Origin: Budorcas taxicolor
Taxonomy: Eukaryota > Chordata > Mammalia > Artiodactyla > Bovidae
NCBI RefSeq assembly: GCF_023091745.1
Contig: NC_068935.1
Coordinates: 21,311,775-21,375,774, forward strand
Length of the DNA stretch: 64,000 nucleotides
Direction of reading: 5' to 3'
Notes under the pieces: generated by a model
The model's input: the letters and a program-made list of their open reading frames with translations, nothing else
What the model was told of the DNA's origin: nothing
The model's database searches: none
In this document: in pieces, positions 35,194 to 45,807 of the stretch
Numbering within the stretch: position 1 is the stretch's first letter
Layout: each line of letters opens with the position of its first letter
Program-made: the position numbers and the translations under genes

Positions 35194-35405
35194 TTGCTTC
35201 CCAGGTGGTTTAGTGGGAAAGAATCTGCCTGCCAATGCAGGAGACACAATTTCAATCCCTGGGTCGGGAAGATCCCTTGGAGGGGGAAATGGCAACCCAC
35301 TCCAGTATTCTTGCCTGGGAAATCCTAAGGACAGAAGAGCCTAGCGAGTTACAGCCTGGTGGGTTGCAAAGTGTTGGATACAACTAAGCAACTGAGCATA
35401 GCATA
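35194..35405 (+). mobile_element. Bov-tA SINE
   Basis: Head 'cttcccaggtggtttagtgg' to tail 'gttggatacaactaagcaac'. Confidence 0.92.
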
Positions 35406-35439
35406 TTATAGCATCTGCTACACTCAATTACCATCATCC

Positions 35440-35728
35440 TCTTCTCTCAGCCTCAGTTTCCTCATCTGGGCATTGGGGAATAATAATGACTTCTGCATTA
35501 TAGGATAGTTATAAGAATTAAAAGGAGACAATGCAAGGAAAGCATGTAGTGCAGAGTGTAGCACTTGCTGCTAAGTCGCTTCAGTCGTGTCCGACTCTGT
35601 GCGACCCCATAGACGGAAGCCCACCAGGCTCCCCCGTCCCTGGGACTCTCCAGGCAAGAACACTGGAGTGGGTTGCCATTTCCTTCTCCAAGCACTTAGT
35701 AAGCACTGAATAAATAGTAGCTGCCATC
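35440..35728 (+). mobile_element. MIR SINE, sense, split by a Bov-A2
   Basis: 'cctcagtttcctcatctggg' leads through the MIR body to 35566. The MIR end 'agcactgaataaatagtag' follows the Bov-A2 at 35703-35721. Confidence 0.85.
35567..35690 (-). mobile_element. Bov-A2-type monomer, antisense
   Basis: A single Bov-A monomer with 'gctgctaagtcgcttcag' start and 'ttccttctcc' end. Flanked by a 7-bp duplication, agcactt, at 35560-35566 and 35691-35697. Confidence 0.93.
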
Positions 35729-35930
35729 AGGTGGCGCAGTGGTAAAGCATCCACCTGTCAAGGTAGAAAATGCAAGAGATGCTGGTCAATCCCTGGGTCA
35801 GGAAGATCCCCTGGAGTGGAAGATGACAACACATTCCAGTATTCTTGCCTGGAGAATCCCATGAACAGAGAAGCCTGGTGGGGTACAATCCATAGGGATG
35901 CAAAGAGTCAGACATGACTGAGCACACACA
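35729..35930 (+). mobile_element. Bov-tA SINE with target-site duplication
   Basis: Head 'aggtggcgcagtggtaaag' to tail 'catgactgagcacacaca'. The duplication tgccatc lies at 35722-35728 and 35931-35937. Confidence 0.93.
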
Positions 35931-35944
35931 TGCCATCGGTAGAG

Positions 35945-36145
35945 TTCTCACTGTGTACTAGGTACTTTACAGGCATGAGCTCATCTCACTGTCCTCATGA
36001 GGTAGATAACAACTATTGCCTCCACATTCTAAATGAGGACACAATAGTCAGAGGAGACAATGACTGGCTCAAGGTCATCAGCTGATTAGTGGAAGACCTG
36101 GTTGAATTCACATGACCTGGCACCAGAGCCATGTTCTTAATCATT
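35945..36145 (-). mobile_element. MIR SINE, antisense
   Basis: 'tgtactaggtactttacagg', 'cctcatgaggtagataacaa', 'gctcaaggtcatcagctgat' and 'ccagagccatgttcttaa' occur in reversed MIR order. Confidence 0.88.
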
Positions 36146-36147
36146 AT

Positions 36148-36369
36148 ATTGTTGTTGTTTAGTCACTAAGTCATGTCCAACCCTTTGTGATCCCATGGAC
36201 TGTAGCCCTCCAATTTCCTTTGTCCATGGGATTCTCCATGCAAGAATACTGGAGGAGGTTGCCATTTCCTCCTCCAGGAGATCTTCCTGACCCAGGGATC
36301 GAACCAGCGTCACTTGCATCTCCAGCACTGACAGACGGGTTCTTTACCACTGAGCCACCAGGGAAGCCC
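36148..36369 (-). mobile_element. Bov-tA SINE, antisense
   Basis: Reversed tail 'tagtcactaagtcatgtcc' to reversed head 'ctgagccaccagggaagccc'. Confidence 0.93.
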
Positions 36370-36384
36370 CTCTTCACCGTTATG

Positions 36385-36462
36385 TTGGGTTGGCCAAAAA
36401 GTTATTAGGTTTTTCTGTAACAGGTTATGGAAAAATCTGAAGGAAGGATTTGGCCAACTCAA
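36385..36462. mobile_element. Mariner-type MITE (78 bp palindrome-like)
   Basis: Ends 'ttgggttggccaaa' and 'tttggccaactcaa' are inverted repeats, and the middle has the partly palindromic 'tttttctgtaa..ttatggaaaaa'. Followed by TA on the right and TG (a changed TA?) on the left. Confidence 0.88.
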
Positions 36463-37097
36463 TACACCTGTGCACACATTTCCCATCCCTAAACATAAAT
36501 TCTTTAAGACAGGAACTAAAAACAGACTCACAATTTCTAACTTTCTTAGTTGTACTCCAGAGAGAGAGAGGGACACAGTTTCAGGCCCTCAACTGTGCTT
36601 AAGCAACCAGTAGTTTACCTTGCCTCCATCAGCAGCCGCCTGCTATTCAGCCACCACTTAGACCTTAAACAACAACATGCTTTACATTTCTAAGCCTGTC
36701 TCCAGCTGCCTTTTTGCCCCTTCAGGTTGCCTCCAAGCCTTTAATACATTCCAGATCCACCTGAGAAGTCCCATGTGCACTTCAGGTGAATAGAATGGGG
36801 TTCTACACTGCATAAGGATTTCAGTCAATGGTTCTTAACTGTTTTATGGCGTATAGTTTTACAATGATTACAAACAGAACTGCAAGTGCACCACAGAGGC
36901 TGTTATCCTGATTGATATGTTCGGGCCACAATCCGGGACCTATACACACTAGCTAAATTCTACAAACATCACAGTCCATTCCAAAGATGCTAAATGTTGG
37001 TATAGTTTTGCAGTCTTGTAAAGGAGAGCAGCTTATATAGCAGATGGCCAGTGATGACTCCAGAATTTCGACGCAGGGAAGATGCCCCCCTACCCCC
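36463..37097. other. Unassigned sequence
   Basis: 36830-36880 ('aatggttcttaactgtttta') may be the edge of an old hAT-type element. No gene seen. Confidence 0.35.
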
Positions 37098-37385
37098 ATA
37101 TATACATATATATGTATACAGACATATATATATATATAATATATGTATGTATATATAGTTGTTGTTTAGTTGCGAAGTCATGACTCTCTTGCAACCCCAT
37201 GTACTGTAGCCTGCCAGGTTCCTCTGTCCAGGGGATTCCCCAGGCAAGAATACTGGAGTGGCTTGCCATTTTCTTTTCCGGGGGATCATCCTAACCCATG
37301 GATCAGATTGGCAGGCAAATTTTTTACCACTGAGACACCTAGGAATTATCCTATATATATGTGTGTGTGTGTGTATATACTCACT
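37098..37385. repeat. (AT)n/(GT)n microsatellite split by a SINE
   Basis: AT-rich alternation at 37098-37157 resumes as 'atatatatgtgtgtgtgtgt' at 37352-37380 on the far side of a Bov-tA. Right after it, 'tcactgttctgt' is tandemly duplicated (37381-37403). Confidence 0.85.
37158..37347 (-). mobile_element. Bov-tA SINE, antisense
   Basis: Reversed tail 'ttagttgcgaagtcatgact' to a decayed reversed head 'accactgagacacctaggaa'. Sits within the AT microsatellite. Confidence 0.9.
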
Positions 37386-37490
37386 GTTCTGTTCACTGTT
37401 CTGTGAAGGGGCTTGCTGGGGCTGGTGAAGATTAAGGGATTTGCCTTGAAGGTGTATTTGTTGAGCAAGCAAGCACACTTTCTGTAAACT

Positions 37491-37985
37491 TGTTAGAGGA
37501 AGCACACTGATTGAAACCACCCACCCTGGCCAGGCACCATAGTAACCATTTGCGTGAGTTGTTTTATGACAGGAGATCCTGATAAGGAATACAGAACTAA
37601 TAAGTCACCACCAACCAGAAGAGTTCGGGAAAGGTCAAAAGGAGACACCACATGTCTGTCCACTTCCCAGAATCCCTCTCGCTAGCATCCATCTTGGCTG
37701 AGTGATGTGTGCACCACCAGGAAAGACTCTGAATTAGAATGATTGGCCAAAGACCACCCGGAAACTAATCCCATCACCATAAAATCTGAGACTGCAAGCC
37801 ACAGAGCAGTTCTGTAGCAGAGCAGTCCTCCTGGGTTCTCTTACCCTACCGTTCTCCACCCGGGTGCCCTTTCCCAATAAAATCTCTTGCTTTGTCAGCA
37901 CATGTGTCTCCTTGGACAATTCATTTTGGAGTGTTAGACAAGAGCCCAGTTTTGGGCCCTGGAAGGGGTCCGCCTTCCTACAACA
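37491..37985 (+). mobile_element. Solo LTR of an endogenous retrovirus (gamma-/class I-like)
   Basis: A 495-bp unit with short inverted ends TGTT...AACA, flanked by a perfect 4-bp duplication AACT (37487-37490 and 37986-37989), so both edges are exact. Inside are an inverted CCAAT box (attgg, 37742-37746), a TATA-like 'ataaaat' near 37779 and a polyadenylation signal AATAAA at 37876-37881, followed by a GT-rich R/U5-like part ('tttggagtgttagac'). No internal retroviral genes flank it. The 4-bp duplication fits gammaretrovirus-type integration. It resembles the ruminant BTLTR1 group from memory; subfamily unverified. Confidence 0.9.
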
Positions 37986-37989
37986 AACT

Positions 37990-38404
37990 GATTTGGGGTA
38001 ACAAGGGTGGCTAATATCCCATTCACCAAGCCAAATGGCACTGTCTCTGAGAGCAGCTCATCGTCACTAGTGAGTCTCGGGTAAAAGATATATTAGAAGT
38101 TTGCATTTCTCAGCTCCAATTGCTGGGTTACAGAAAACTTAGTTCCATCCTCCCTTCCAGATACTTACTAATTTTGGAGAAGATGGAAACCTTTGCTGGT
38201 GAGAAACCCCAATTAGAAAGATAAGACAGTCAAGCCAAGGAAGGAGGGAGTCGGGGGAAGAGTGGGACCAGAGCCTGAAAGGAGGAAATCACACCCACAC
38301 CAGAGTCCAGGCAAGATTTGTAGTTCCCACTAAGAAACCAGAAAACTCAAAACAGGAAGAAAGAGGTGAGGTGCAATCCAAAAAACCATCAGTTCACTGA
38401 CATT
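37990..38404. other. Unassigned sequence between LTR and G-rich block
   Basis: No repeat recognised; unique-looking. Confidence 0.4.
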
Positions 38405-38755
38405 TTATTTATTTTTACCTGGGGGAAAGGGGTGTGGGGGAGGGGTTGGAGCGCCCAGGCTGACCCCAAGCAGCTGCAGCTGTTATAAAGGAAGTGGGTG
38501 TTTGGGGGAGGGGAAGAGAGGACCAGGGCAGAGCTGCTGGCCAGGTTCCTTGCCCCCAGAGGAGTCCCAGAGCATCTGAAGGAAGGAACCTGAGACTGTG
38601 TGAAGCCCAAGAGACTGAGCGATTTTCAAGGCTCGCAGAAAATAAAGCGGCTCTCCACGGACACAGAATCTATCCCAGTCCGGACATGGAATCCCAGAGG
38701 AGGCCTCCCCGCCCCCACTGCCTTTTGACTGCACTGTTGGTCTGGGCCATTTAAA
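38405..38755 (+). promoter_or_regulatory. Promoter-like G-rich block with TATA-like box and E-boxes
   Basis: 38421-38445 has four G-runs (5, 4, 5 and 4) separated by 1-3 bases, a textbook G-quadruplex pattern. Two abutting E-boxes CAGCTG lie at 38471-38482, and TTATAAAG at 38483-38490. A second G-cluster is at 38494-38513. Downstream, a frame at 38494-38754 contains an ATG at 38686 that opens a 22-codon peptide ending in hydrophobic CLLTALLVWAI, then a stop. That resembles a signal-peptide start, but no clear splice donor follows. It is unique, GC-richer than its surroundings and free of named repeats. It could be a host promoter or first exon, an enhancer, or simply GC-rich DNA. Confidence 0.35.
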
Positions 38756-39082
38756 GTGCGGATGAAGGCAATGGAGATGCAAAGGGGGAAGAAGAGAGAC
38801 AGAAACTGTGCCATTAAAATATACAAAATTAACTGCAAACAATACTTTCCTGGGCTTTTTCCCCTGGTCTTATGGCATCTGGTTTCATTTCTCCTCCCTG
38901 AAGGAATAAAAGAAAAGAAAGGAAAGGAAAAAGGAGTCGGGGGGCGGGGGAGGTGGGGAACATAGCACATATGTTTTCAATGGAGCCCTTTAAAACATAC
39001 ACACGCAGCTGGGAGCCCAAGCCCTGAGGTGGAACTCTTTTTGCCCCCAGAGCCAATTCCAGCCAGTCAGAAAGATATACAG
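38756..39082. other. Unassigned sequence with G-rich run
   Basis: 38939-38957 is a second G-run cluster (GGGGGG, GGGGG, GG, GGGG) preceded by an A/G-rich tract from 38911. No gene recognised. Confidence 0.5.
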
Positions 39083-39296
39083 GACTCTGAGTTATAAAGA
39101 ACTTGCCTGCCAATGCAGGAGGCAAAAGAGAGGCAGGTTCTATGCCTGGGTCAGGAAGATCCCCTGGAGAACGAAATGGCAGCCCACTCCAGTACTCTTG
39201 CCTGGAGAATCCCACGGACAGAGGAGCCTGGCGGGCCACAGTCCTTAGTTTTATAAAGAGTTGGACACGACCGAAGCGATTTAGCATGCACGCACG
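39083..39296 (+). mobile_element. Bov-tA SINE, head partly missing
   Basis: Begins at 'ctctgagttataaagaactt' (decayed head), tail 'gttggacacgaccgaagcga'. Confidence 0.9.
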
Positions 39297-39429
39297 AGTG
39301 GTCCTGAGTAAGTCGTTTCACTCTGTGTCCCAGCTTCTGCCTCACAAAATGGACAGTGAGACTTTTAAGAGAAGTAACAAGAGAAAATATACTGACAGAT
39401 ATCATAACACTAGCCTTAACATTTTTCTA

Positions 39430-39625
39430 GAAGCTTTACCCACATTTTCTCATTAATCCCTGCAAAACTCAAAGTGATTATCATCATTATTGTTGTTGTT
39501 TCATTTTATAGATGGGGAAACTAGATAATAAACAAATTGACTTGTTAAGGTCAAGCAACCAATAAGTGGAGGGGTTTGAACTCAGCTGTACTGACTCCAG
39601 AGCTTTTAGCTCCTACATTATATAA
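39430..39625 (-). mobile_element. MIR SINE, antisense
   Basis: 'ttttatagatggggaaacta', 'taaggtcaagcaaccaataa', 'tgactccagagcttttag' occur in reversed MIR order. Confidence 0.88.
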
Positions 39626-39784
39626 GGTAAGACTGTTGGTATTGTTATTAAACTGTACACTTCATGGTTTCTGCAATTTGTCTGGAGGAAATGTGCAATC
39701 TGAGTAAAATTTTCTTATCTGATTTTTGAGCGGTGAGGGGCTGGGATACTTCTGTCTGTAAAGTGGGAATTGACACCTCCCATA

Positions 39785-39990
39785 AAGCATGCTGGACTCT
39801 GGAGTATCAGCTAGTCAAGGAGTACTTTTGCTAAGTACCCCTGTTCTCAACTTCTCTGTAATCCAGTTTTCTCTTCTATAAAATAGAAAATAGAAGTACT
39901 TATTACATCTGGTTTAGGAGGAATTAAATGGGAAAAGTGCATGTTAAGTTCAGGAAACTTCTAGACAATATTAATGCTTGTATTATTGTC
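39785..39990 (+). mobile_element. MIR SINE, sense, diverged
   Basis: 'tggactctggagtatcag', 'ttttctcttctataaaatag', 'aggaattaaatgggaaaagt' follow the MIR order. Confidence 0.65.
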
Positions 39991-41104
39991 TCCTGGCACT
40001 CAGGAGTACAATCTATGGGCTGCTTCCAACTACACCCTCCCAAAGTCCAGAATGCATGGGAGAAGGAATATGCCCACTGGGTATAGAAGAGTGAAAAGAT
40101 CTCTAAAGTTGAGGATGAGATCTCTGAGTCCTATCTTTGCCTTTCTCTAGCAGTATGACTATAGGCACGTCACTTGCCTGGAGGTATACGGGGTGAATCA
40201 TACTTGTCACTCAGAGAGTCATAGCCTGAAACAGAGAGAGAGTGGTACAAACAGAAGTTCTAGAGTTGGTGCTGTAGGTCACAGTCTTGACTCTGCCCTG
40301 TGATATTAAAGACTGAGGAAAGATTGTGAGAAATTGAAAGCAGTATTTTACCAAAGTGACACCATTATTTTTAATTGGCATGTCACACCATTTTTCAATG
40401 AAGAGATTAATTTTCAGCTGCACAGAAATGGGCCCCCTTCACTTTCTAAATTTTAAACATATGTCTGGGTGGTTGCTGAGAGAATATGATGATCAGAGCC
40501 TCAGTAGAGGAGAATGTGACCAGCCAGGAAATCACCCTGGAGAGTAAAAATACAACTCTCTCTTCTGGCTACGGGCTTAGCAAGTAAATATGAAAAGGGA
40601 GTGAGAGAAGTGGGAGACAGAAACAGATAAAGGAACAGAGAGGCATAAGGCTGGGTGAAGGACAAGGAGTTGAAGAAATCCAGATGGAGTCTTGGGCTTT
40701 AACACATCCTGCAGATGCTTGACCTGGAGCAGACATGGAAGGGTGTACAAATTTTTAATTTCCTCTGTGAAGAATACAAAATAGGCCTTTGGTTCCCAGG
40801 AAGATAGCTTGTGATTTCTTTTGTCATCAGTGTTTGCCTGAGTACAGACACCAAAGGATGTTTGTCTGCCATGAACTGACTTGACTCCTGCTCCAAGGTT
40901 TTCCCATTCCCAGTGGGGCTTTTTGTGTGTGTGTGGGGTGGGAGCGTGGTCTTAGAAGGTATTGAAAATCCTGGGGCTGGGGGCAGAGGATGGGAGAGAG
41001 ATTCAAAACTGAGGTGACCTGGATAAGAAGGGACTTTCTGGCCTCTGCAGTGGTTCCCTGACTGGCAAACCCAGTATAGTGTAGTTGTGACAAGTATTGG
41101 TGCC
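39991..41104. other. Unassigned, one weak MIR piece
   Basis: 40110-40180 ('gagtcctatctttgcct..cagtatgactataggcacgtcact') is MIR-like. No gene or other repeat recognised. Confidence 0.35.
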
Positions 41105-41330
41105 GAAGTTGGCCAAAGCTGGGCTGGAAGTTTGCTTCTGCCACTTACCAGATACGTGTCCTTGAACTCTTTGCTTCCTCTCTGTGCCTCAGTTTTCTCC
41201 CATGTCTTGTAAACATAATAATCACTTCCATCTCCTCATGTTATTGTGCGGATTAAATGGATAAGAACACATCAGAGGCCTGGCGTGGGGCCTGGCACAT
41301 AGTCGCAGGCACTCCATAAATGTTCAGCAT
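41105..41330 (+). mobile_element. MIR SINE, sense
   Basis: 'cttctgccacttaccagata', 'ctgtgcctcagttttctccc', 'gcggattaaatggataagaa', 'gcctggcacatagtcgca'. Confidence 0.9.
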
Positions 41331-42884
41331 GACTCTCATAATTCGGAACAAGAAAGAGCTGCCACCTGGGCCATATATTTCACAGACATGTCTTGTCTCA
41401 TGCAGAGTGGTTGCCAGAACTGGACTAGCCCATAATCTCCACGCCTTTTCAAATGCTTTCTCAAAATACTAAAAAGGTTTTTCTTTTTTCAGTTCCTCTC
41501 TCTCGCACCCTAGTGCCCTCTTGGGCTCTCTCACGCTCTCTGATGCTCACCCCCTCCCCCACCATCACCAAAGAAGTCCCCCGTGCTCCAAAGAGATATA
41601 AAGATGTGACAGTGCACAGGCCTTGTTTCATTTGAAGCTGGGGAGACTTGTCCAAAAAGGATGACAATGTTGCTTTTGTTTCTCAGACCCTAGAATCTCC
41701 CAGAAATCCTGAAGTGGACATTCCAGCGCCTCTTCAGCCCACTCCTAGCTACTTGAGCCCCAGCTCTCAGGAATCCAATAGTGCCACCTTTAAGGCCTCA
41801 GTCACAATTCTGACACCTGCATCCTGGCTCCTATAGAAACTCCTTCTCTCTTCTCAATGTATGTGATGTTGAGAGAACTGCAGGATGAATGGGGAAGGCA
41901 TAATCATAATGTTAATGGGGCTTTTAGACATGCAAATGTATGTTCCTAGCAGGGATGAGCTGAACAAAGTCAAGATGGACAAGTCTCAGAGCCCCAGATG
42001 TGTGATGTTGGGAGGAGGGGCCCAAGACATGATGAAAGGAAACATAAGGGCTATTTAGAAAAAATGGGACATTTGAAGGACCCAGTGAGAGGTGTGTCAA
42101 TGGACAGACAGCATGAGAAAGTCAGGAAAGAAGTCTGAGTGCCTGCAAGGAGCATAGTTCAGAGAATTCTTGAAAGCCAGAGAGCAGGAGAGGAGCCTAG
42201 ATGGGGAACTGCTCAAAGCTGGGGGCTTTGTGTGCTCAAAGAGCTTCCGGACAGGAGGCCATGGGAGCCTGGCTGATCAGGCCGTCAGGTAGATTCTGAA
42301 TAGTTTCAACCTGGGACCTAGCACTCACCTAGGAATCAGGCTGAAAGGATCTGGCTTCCCATTGAGTTAAGCTGGACTGTGAACCTAGGCTTTTGCTATG
42401 TGTAACATTTGAACCTTGCATGTCTTCACACTGTAATAATGCATTTCAAAGAGCTAGCAAAAAATCCTGGCAATGAGAACCCCAGGTGACTCAAAGGACA
42501 CAGGAACAGCCCTGGTTTTGAGTCTAACCTGCATCAGTGTCTACCTAGGCCCCAATAAATTGCTCTTCTCTTAACAGTGTTTTTTCAATATATCTATGGA
42601 CAAAACCAGAGTATTGTGTCACTGAAGATGAAACAAAATGATAGTCTTTCCCCCAAATTTTTTAAGAAAGTAATAAGTTGATGGATAGAATATGTTCCCA
42701 TAAATTTTGCTGACATCCTTGGTGCGTATACTGCAACATAAAAGGTAGCATGGGATTATAGTGGTAGATATTTTATGATTTAGATACAAGTATTTTGGAT
42801 TTTCCACAAAGAGCTCTATAATTTTCAGTGCTATGTCACTAAAACAGGTTTAGAGGCTCTAGAATTAAAGGTTGAGAGCCTTGT
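41331..42884. other. Unassigned 1.5-kb stretch
   Basis: No gene, splice-bounded block or named repeat seen. Confidence 0.4.
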
Positions 42885-43234
42885 CTTTATTTTGCATGAT
42901 GACGTTTTCCCTTTCATGTTTGCTCCCTTCCAATTCATTCTTCATGAAATAGTGAGAATGGTGTTCCTAAAATGTCAACCAGATCATGTTATTTCCCAGC
43001 TTTAACTTTGTAATGGCTTCTCATTGCCCTTAGACTAAAATACAGCCTCCTGACCACAGCCCCACTGTGAGCTGGCCCCTGCCCACCTGCCCACTATTAT
43101 CTTGCCCCACTGTCCTCTTTGGTCACATTATTCCAGCTACATATGATTTTTAGCTCCTCAAATATGCCATGCTCAATGCCAAGCTCATTGAACTTATGCA
43201 TGCTGTTCCCTCTGCCTGTAGTATCCTTTCTATC

Positions 43235-43759
43235 TGTGGTAGGTAGAATTTGGGCCCCTAGACCCTTCAGCCCCTGGTGTCACATCTGTGGTTACGTAAT
43301 ATTACATAACAAGAGGAATTACTCAAATATAATTATGGTTACTAATAAGCTGACCTTAAGGTGGAAACATTATCCTGGATTAATTATCCAAGCAGGCCTA
43401 ATGTGATCACATGAGCCCTTAAAAGCAGACAGATGCAGAAAAGAAAGTCAGAGACTGTACGCATGAAGATTGAGATTGGACTCAAGCCACATTTACTGAC
43501 TTGAAGATGGTGGGAGGCCATGTGGGAATCATGAAAGGGAAATGAGCATGGAAGTGAATTCTTCTCCAGAGTCTCCACTAAAGAATGCAGTTCAGCCTAT
43601 ACCTTGATTTTGATCTTGGAGACCCTGGGCAGAGAACCTAGCTGAGCCACACTCTGCCTGAGCCACTGAACTCTGGAAATTGTGAGACAATAAATCAGGG
43701 TTGTTTCCATTCACTAAGTTTGTGGTGATGTGTTACAACAGTGATAGAAGACTAATACG
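43235..43759 (+). mobile_element. MLT1-like LTR (ERVL-MaLR)
   Basis: Begins 'tgtggtaggtagaat' and ends 'aagactaatac', with 'attatcctggattaattatc', 'gaccctgggcagag', the AATAAA-type 'gagacaataaatcaggg' and 'gtgatgtgttacaacagt' in MLT1 order. Old and diverged. Inserted in the L2. Confidence 0.9.
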
Positions 43760-43978
43760 TCATCCTTGCCTTTTCATGCTTATCTTTTTCCCATCTTTTG
43801 GATCTCAGCTTAAAAGTCAGCATATTCAAAGCACGACCATCCTACTAAAAATGAATCTCTTCTCTGCATGCCCATTTTTCTCCCTCTCAGTCCTTATTGT
43901 TTGCTTCCCGCATGGCCCTTATCATAGTTTCCCCTATTGCACTCCTTTGATGTTTTAACATAAGCACCATGAGAATAG

Positions 43979-44197
43979 CTTCCCTTGTGGCTCTTTGGTA
44001 AGGAATCGGCCGGCCAATGCAGGAGACGTGGGTTCAATCCCTGGGTTGGGAAGATCCCCTGGAGAAGGAAGTGGCAACCCACTCCAATATTCTTGCCTGG
44101 GAAATCCCATGAACAGAGGAACCTGGCAGGCTTATAGTCCATGGGGTCACAAAATAGTCAGACATGACTTAGCAACTAAACAATAATAACAACAACA
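43979..44197 (+). mobile_element. Bov-tA SINE with perfect target-site duplication
   Basis: Head 'cttcccttgtggctctttgg' to tail 'gacatgacttagcaac' plus an (AAC/AAT)n tail. The 13-bp duplication accatgagaatag lies at 43966-43978 and 44198-44210. Confidence 0.95.
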
Positions 44198-44299
44198 ACC
44201 ATGAGAATAGGGAGTTTTGTTTCCTGCTGTAGGTCTGGAACACACAAGAGCAACTGGCACAGAGTAAACATTCAATAAATATCTGTTGAATGGTTGAAT

Positions 44300-44495
44300 A
44301 TTTATTGAGCACCTATTGTGGCAACTCAAGTTAGGCACTAGTGTTTTCCCCATTTTATAGATAGGTGATACTCAGAGTGGGTATGTCCATTGTTCAAGAT
44401 CTTCCAGCTAGTAAATGGTAGAGCCAGGATTCAAAGCCAGGTCTTGCTGACTCTCAAGCCCATGTCTTCTTCTACTGTGCCACACTGACCCCAAG
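44300..44495 (-). mobile_element. MIR SINE, antisense
   Basis: 'tattgagcacctattgtgg', 'ttttatagataggtgatact', 'cagctagtaaatggtagagc', 'aaagccaggtcttgctgact'. Confidence 0.9.
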
Positions 44496-45807
44496 CATCA
44501 GCACAACTGACACTTAGGCCTGATAAGACCTTTGCAAGGGGAAAAGGAAAAATATTCACACACGCACAGGCAGCTTTGTCTACAATTTCAGGGAATTCAG
44601 AGAAGTCATAAACCTCAGGTTAATTTATGTGCTACCTGCTTCGAACAGTCATCACACTTAAATAAAATAAAATACAAATAAAAAAACAATAAATTCACAT
44701 TGGCCGAACAAATAATTAAGAGTGTAAGACATTGAGGCTTGAAGTTACTTTCTTCAAGATGAAGAACTAAGCACTTACGAAATGAAAAAAAAAAAAAAAA
44801 TAGAAGTTAGCTGGCTTTGATCAGATGAACTTCAGATGCCCTTCTAGTTTTTAGATGAATATTCCTGAAGGTGGGAAAAAACTTTAAGACTCAAAAATGT
44901 TAAATGCCAATAGTAAGATGACAGACATGGAGGCAGCCAGGAACTTAGGGACTGAAAATCATGTGTCCTACTGCAAGACCTGTAAGACTATAGCAGTTCC
45001 TCAGGTGTCACCTCATATTTCAAGTACTTGTGAAGTCACCAGAGATTTGAAAATAGCCTGAAGCAAAGCTAGGAATGAAAGCTCACCACAGAGTTGTGAA
45101 TTTTGAGGGAGGGCAAGATTTCTAACCAGCCAGCTCCTGTGGTTTAAAGTCTGGGAGGTATGACAGCTTCCCTTTCTCCAAAATCCCCCACCCAGCCCTG
45201 GCTTGGAGGAGATTTCCAATCCCCCTGTGAGCACTATTTCATCAAAACCAAGTATTGACATTTCCTCTCAACTTTGTGCAACACTTGAAATTCCTTCCAG
45301 ATAAACAACAGGATAGTGGCCAACAAGGAGCCCCAAAAGAGGTGAGATAAGGCCGTGAGATTTGACTGATGAAGTTGAGTTTCTGAAGGCTACTCATACC
45401 CCGCAGTGATCAGGCAGCAGCCGGCAGACTTCTGTCTTCCAGCTTCACTGCCATCGTCCTAGGGTCTTCCAGGCCTCTTCTGGTGCCCACAACCTTGGAA
45501 CGCCACTCTCCCTTTCCCTACCTCCTATCCCCTTCCTTGTGGTGAGTCATGAAGGCCCCAGACTCTCAGGCTGGGCTTTCTGAGGGCAACTGAAAGTACT
45601 CTGGAACAGGCAGCAAGGAGAGCATCAGTACACCCATTTCACATACAAAGCTTGCTTGTTCTCCACAGAGAGGGGCCACCCACAAAGCCTGTGTTCTCTT
45701 TAAGAGTCTGGACATGTTCCGGCTAAATCGCCTTTACTCTTCTAAATGACCTTCTTGACCCCCATAGCCTTCCCTAAGGTTTCAGTTACCAGTTTGGAAG
45801 GGGAGAA
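44496..45807. other. Unassigned 1.3-kb stretch
   Basis: An A-run at 44785-44801. 45390-45760 is GC-richer but has no exon I can defend. Confidence 0.4.

Larger units (their letters stand above)
42885..44295 (+). mobile_element. L2 LINE 3' end, sense, split by an MLT1-like LTR and a Bov-tA
   Basis: Segments at 42885-43234 ('taatggcttctcattgccct', 'gctgttccctctgcctgta'), 43760-43978 ('tcagcttaaaagtcagc') and 44198-44295 ('ggcacagagtaaacattcaa', 'aataaatatctgttgaatgg') join into the standard L2 3' end. Confidence 0.88.

Noticed and set aside
38686..38754. Secreted-protein first exon
   Set aside because: The signal-like peptide closes with a stop after 22 codons and there is no convincing splice donor before it. 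Kept only as a regulatory candidate.
45390..45770. GC-richer block as an exon or CpG island
   Set aside because: CpGs are few and no splice-bounded open frame is present.
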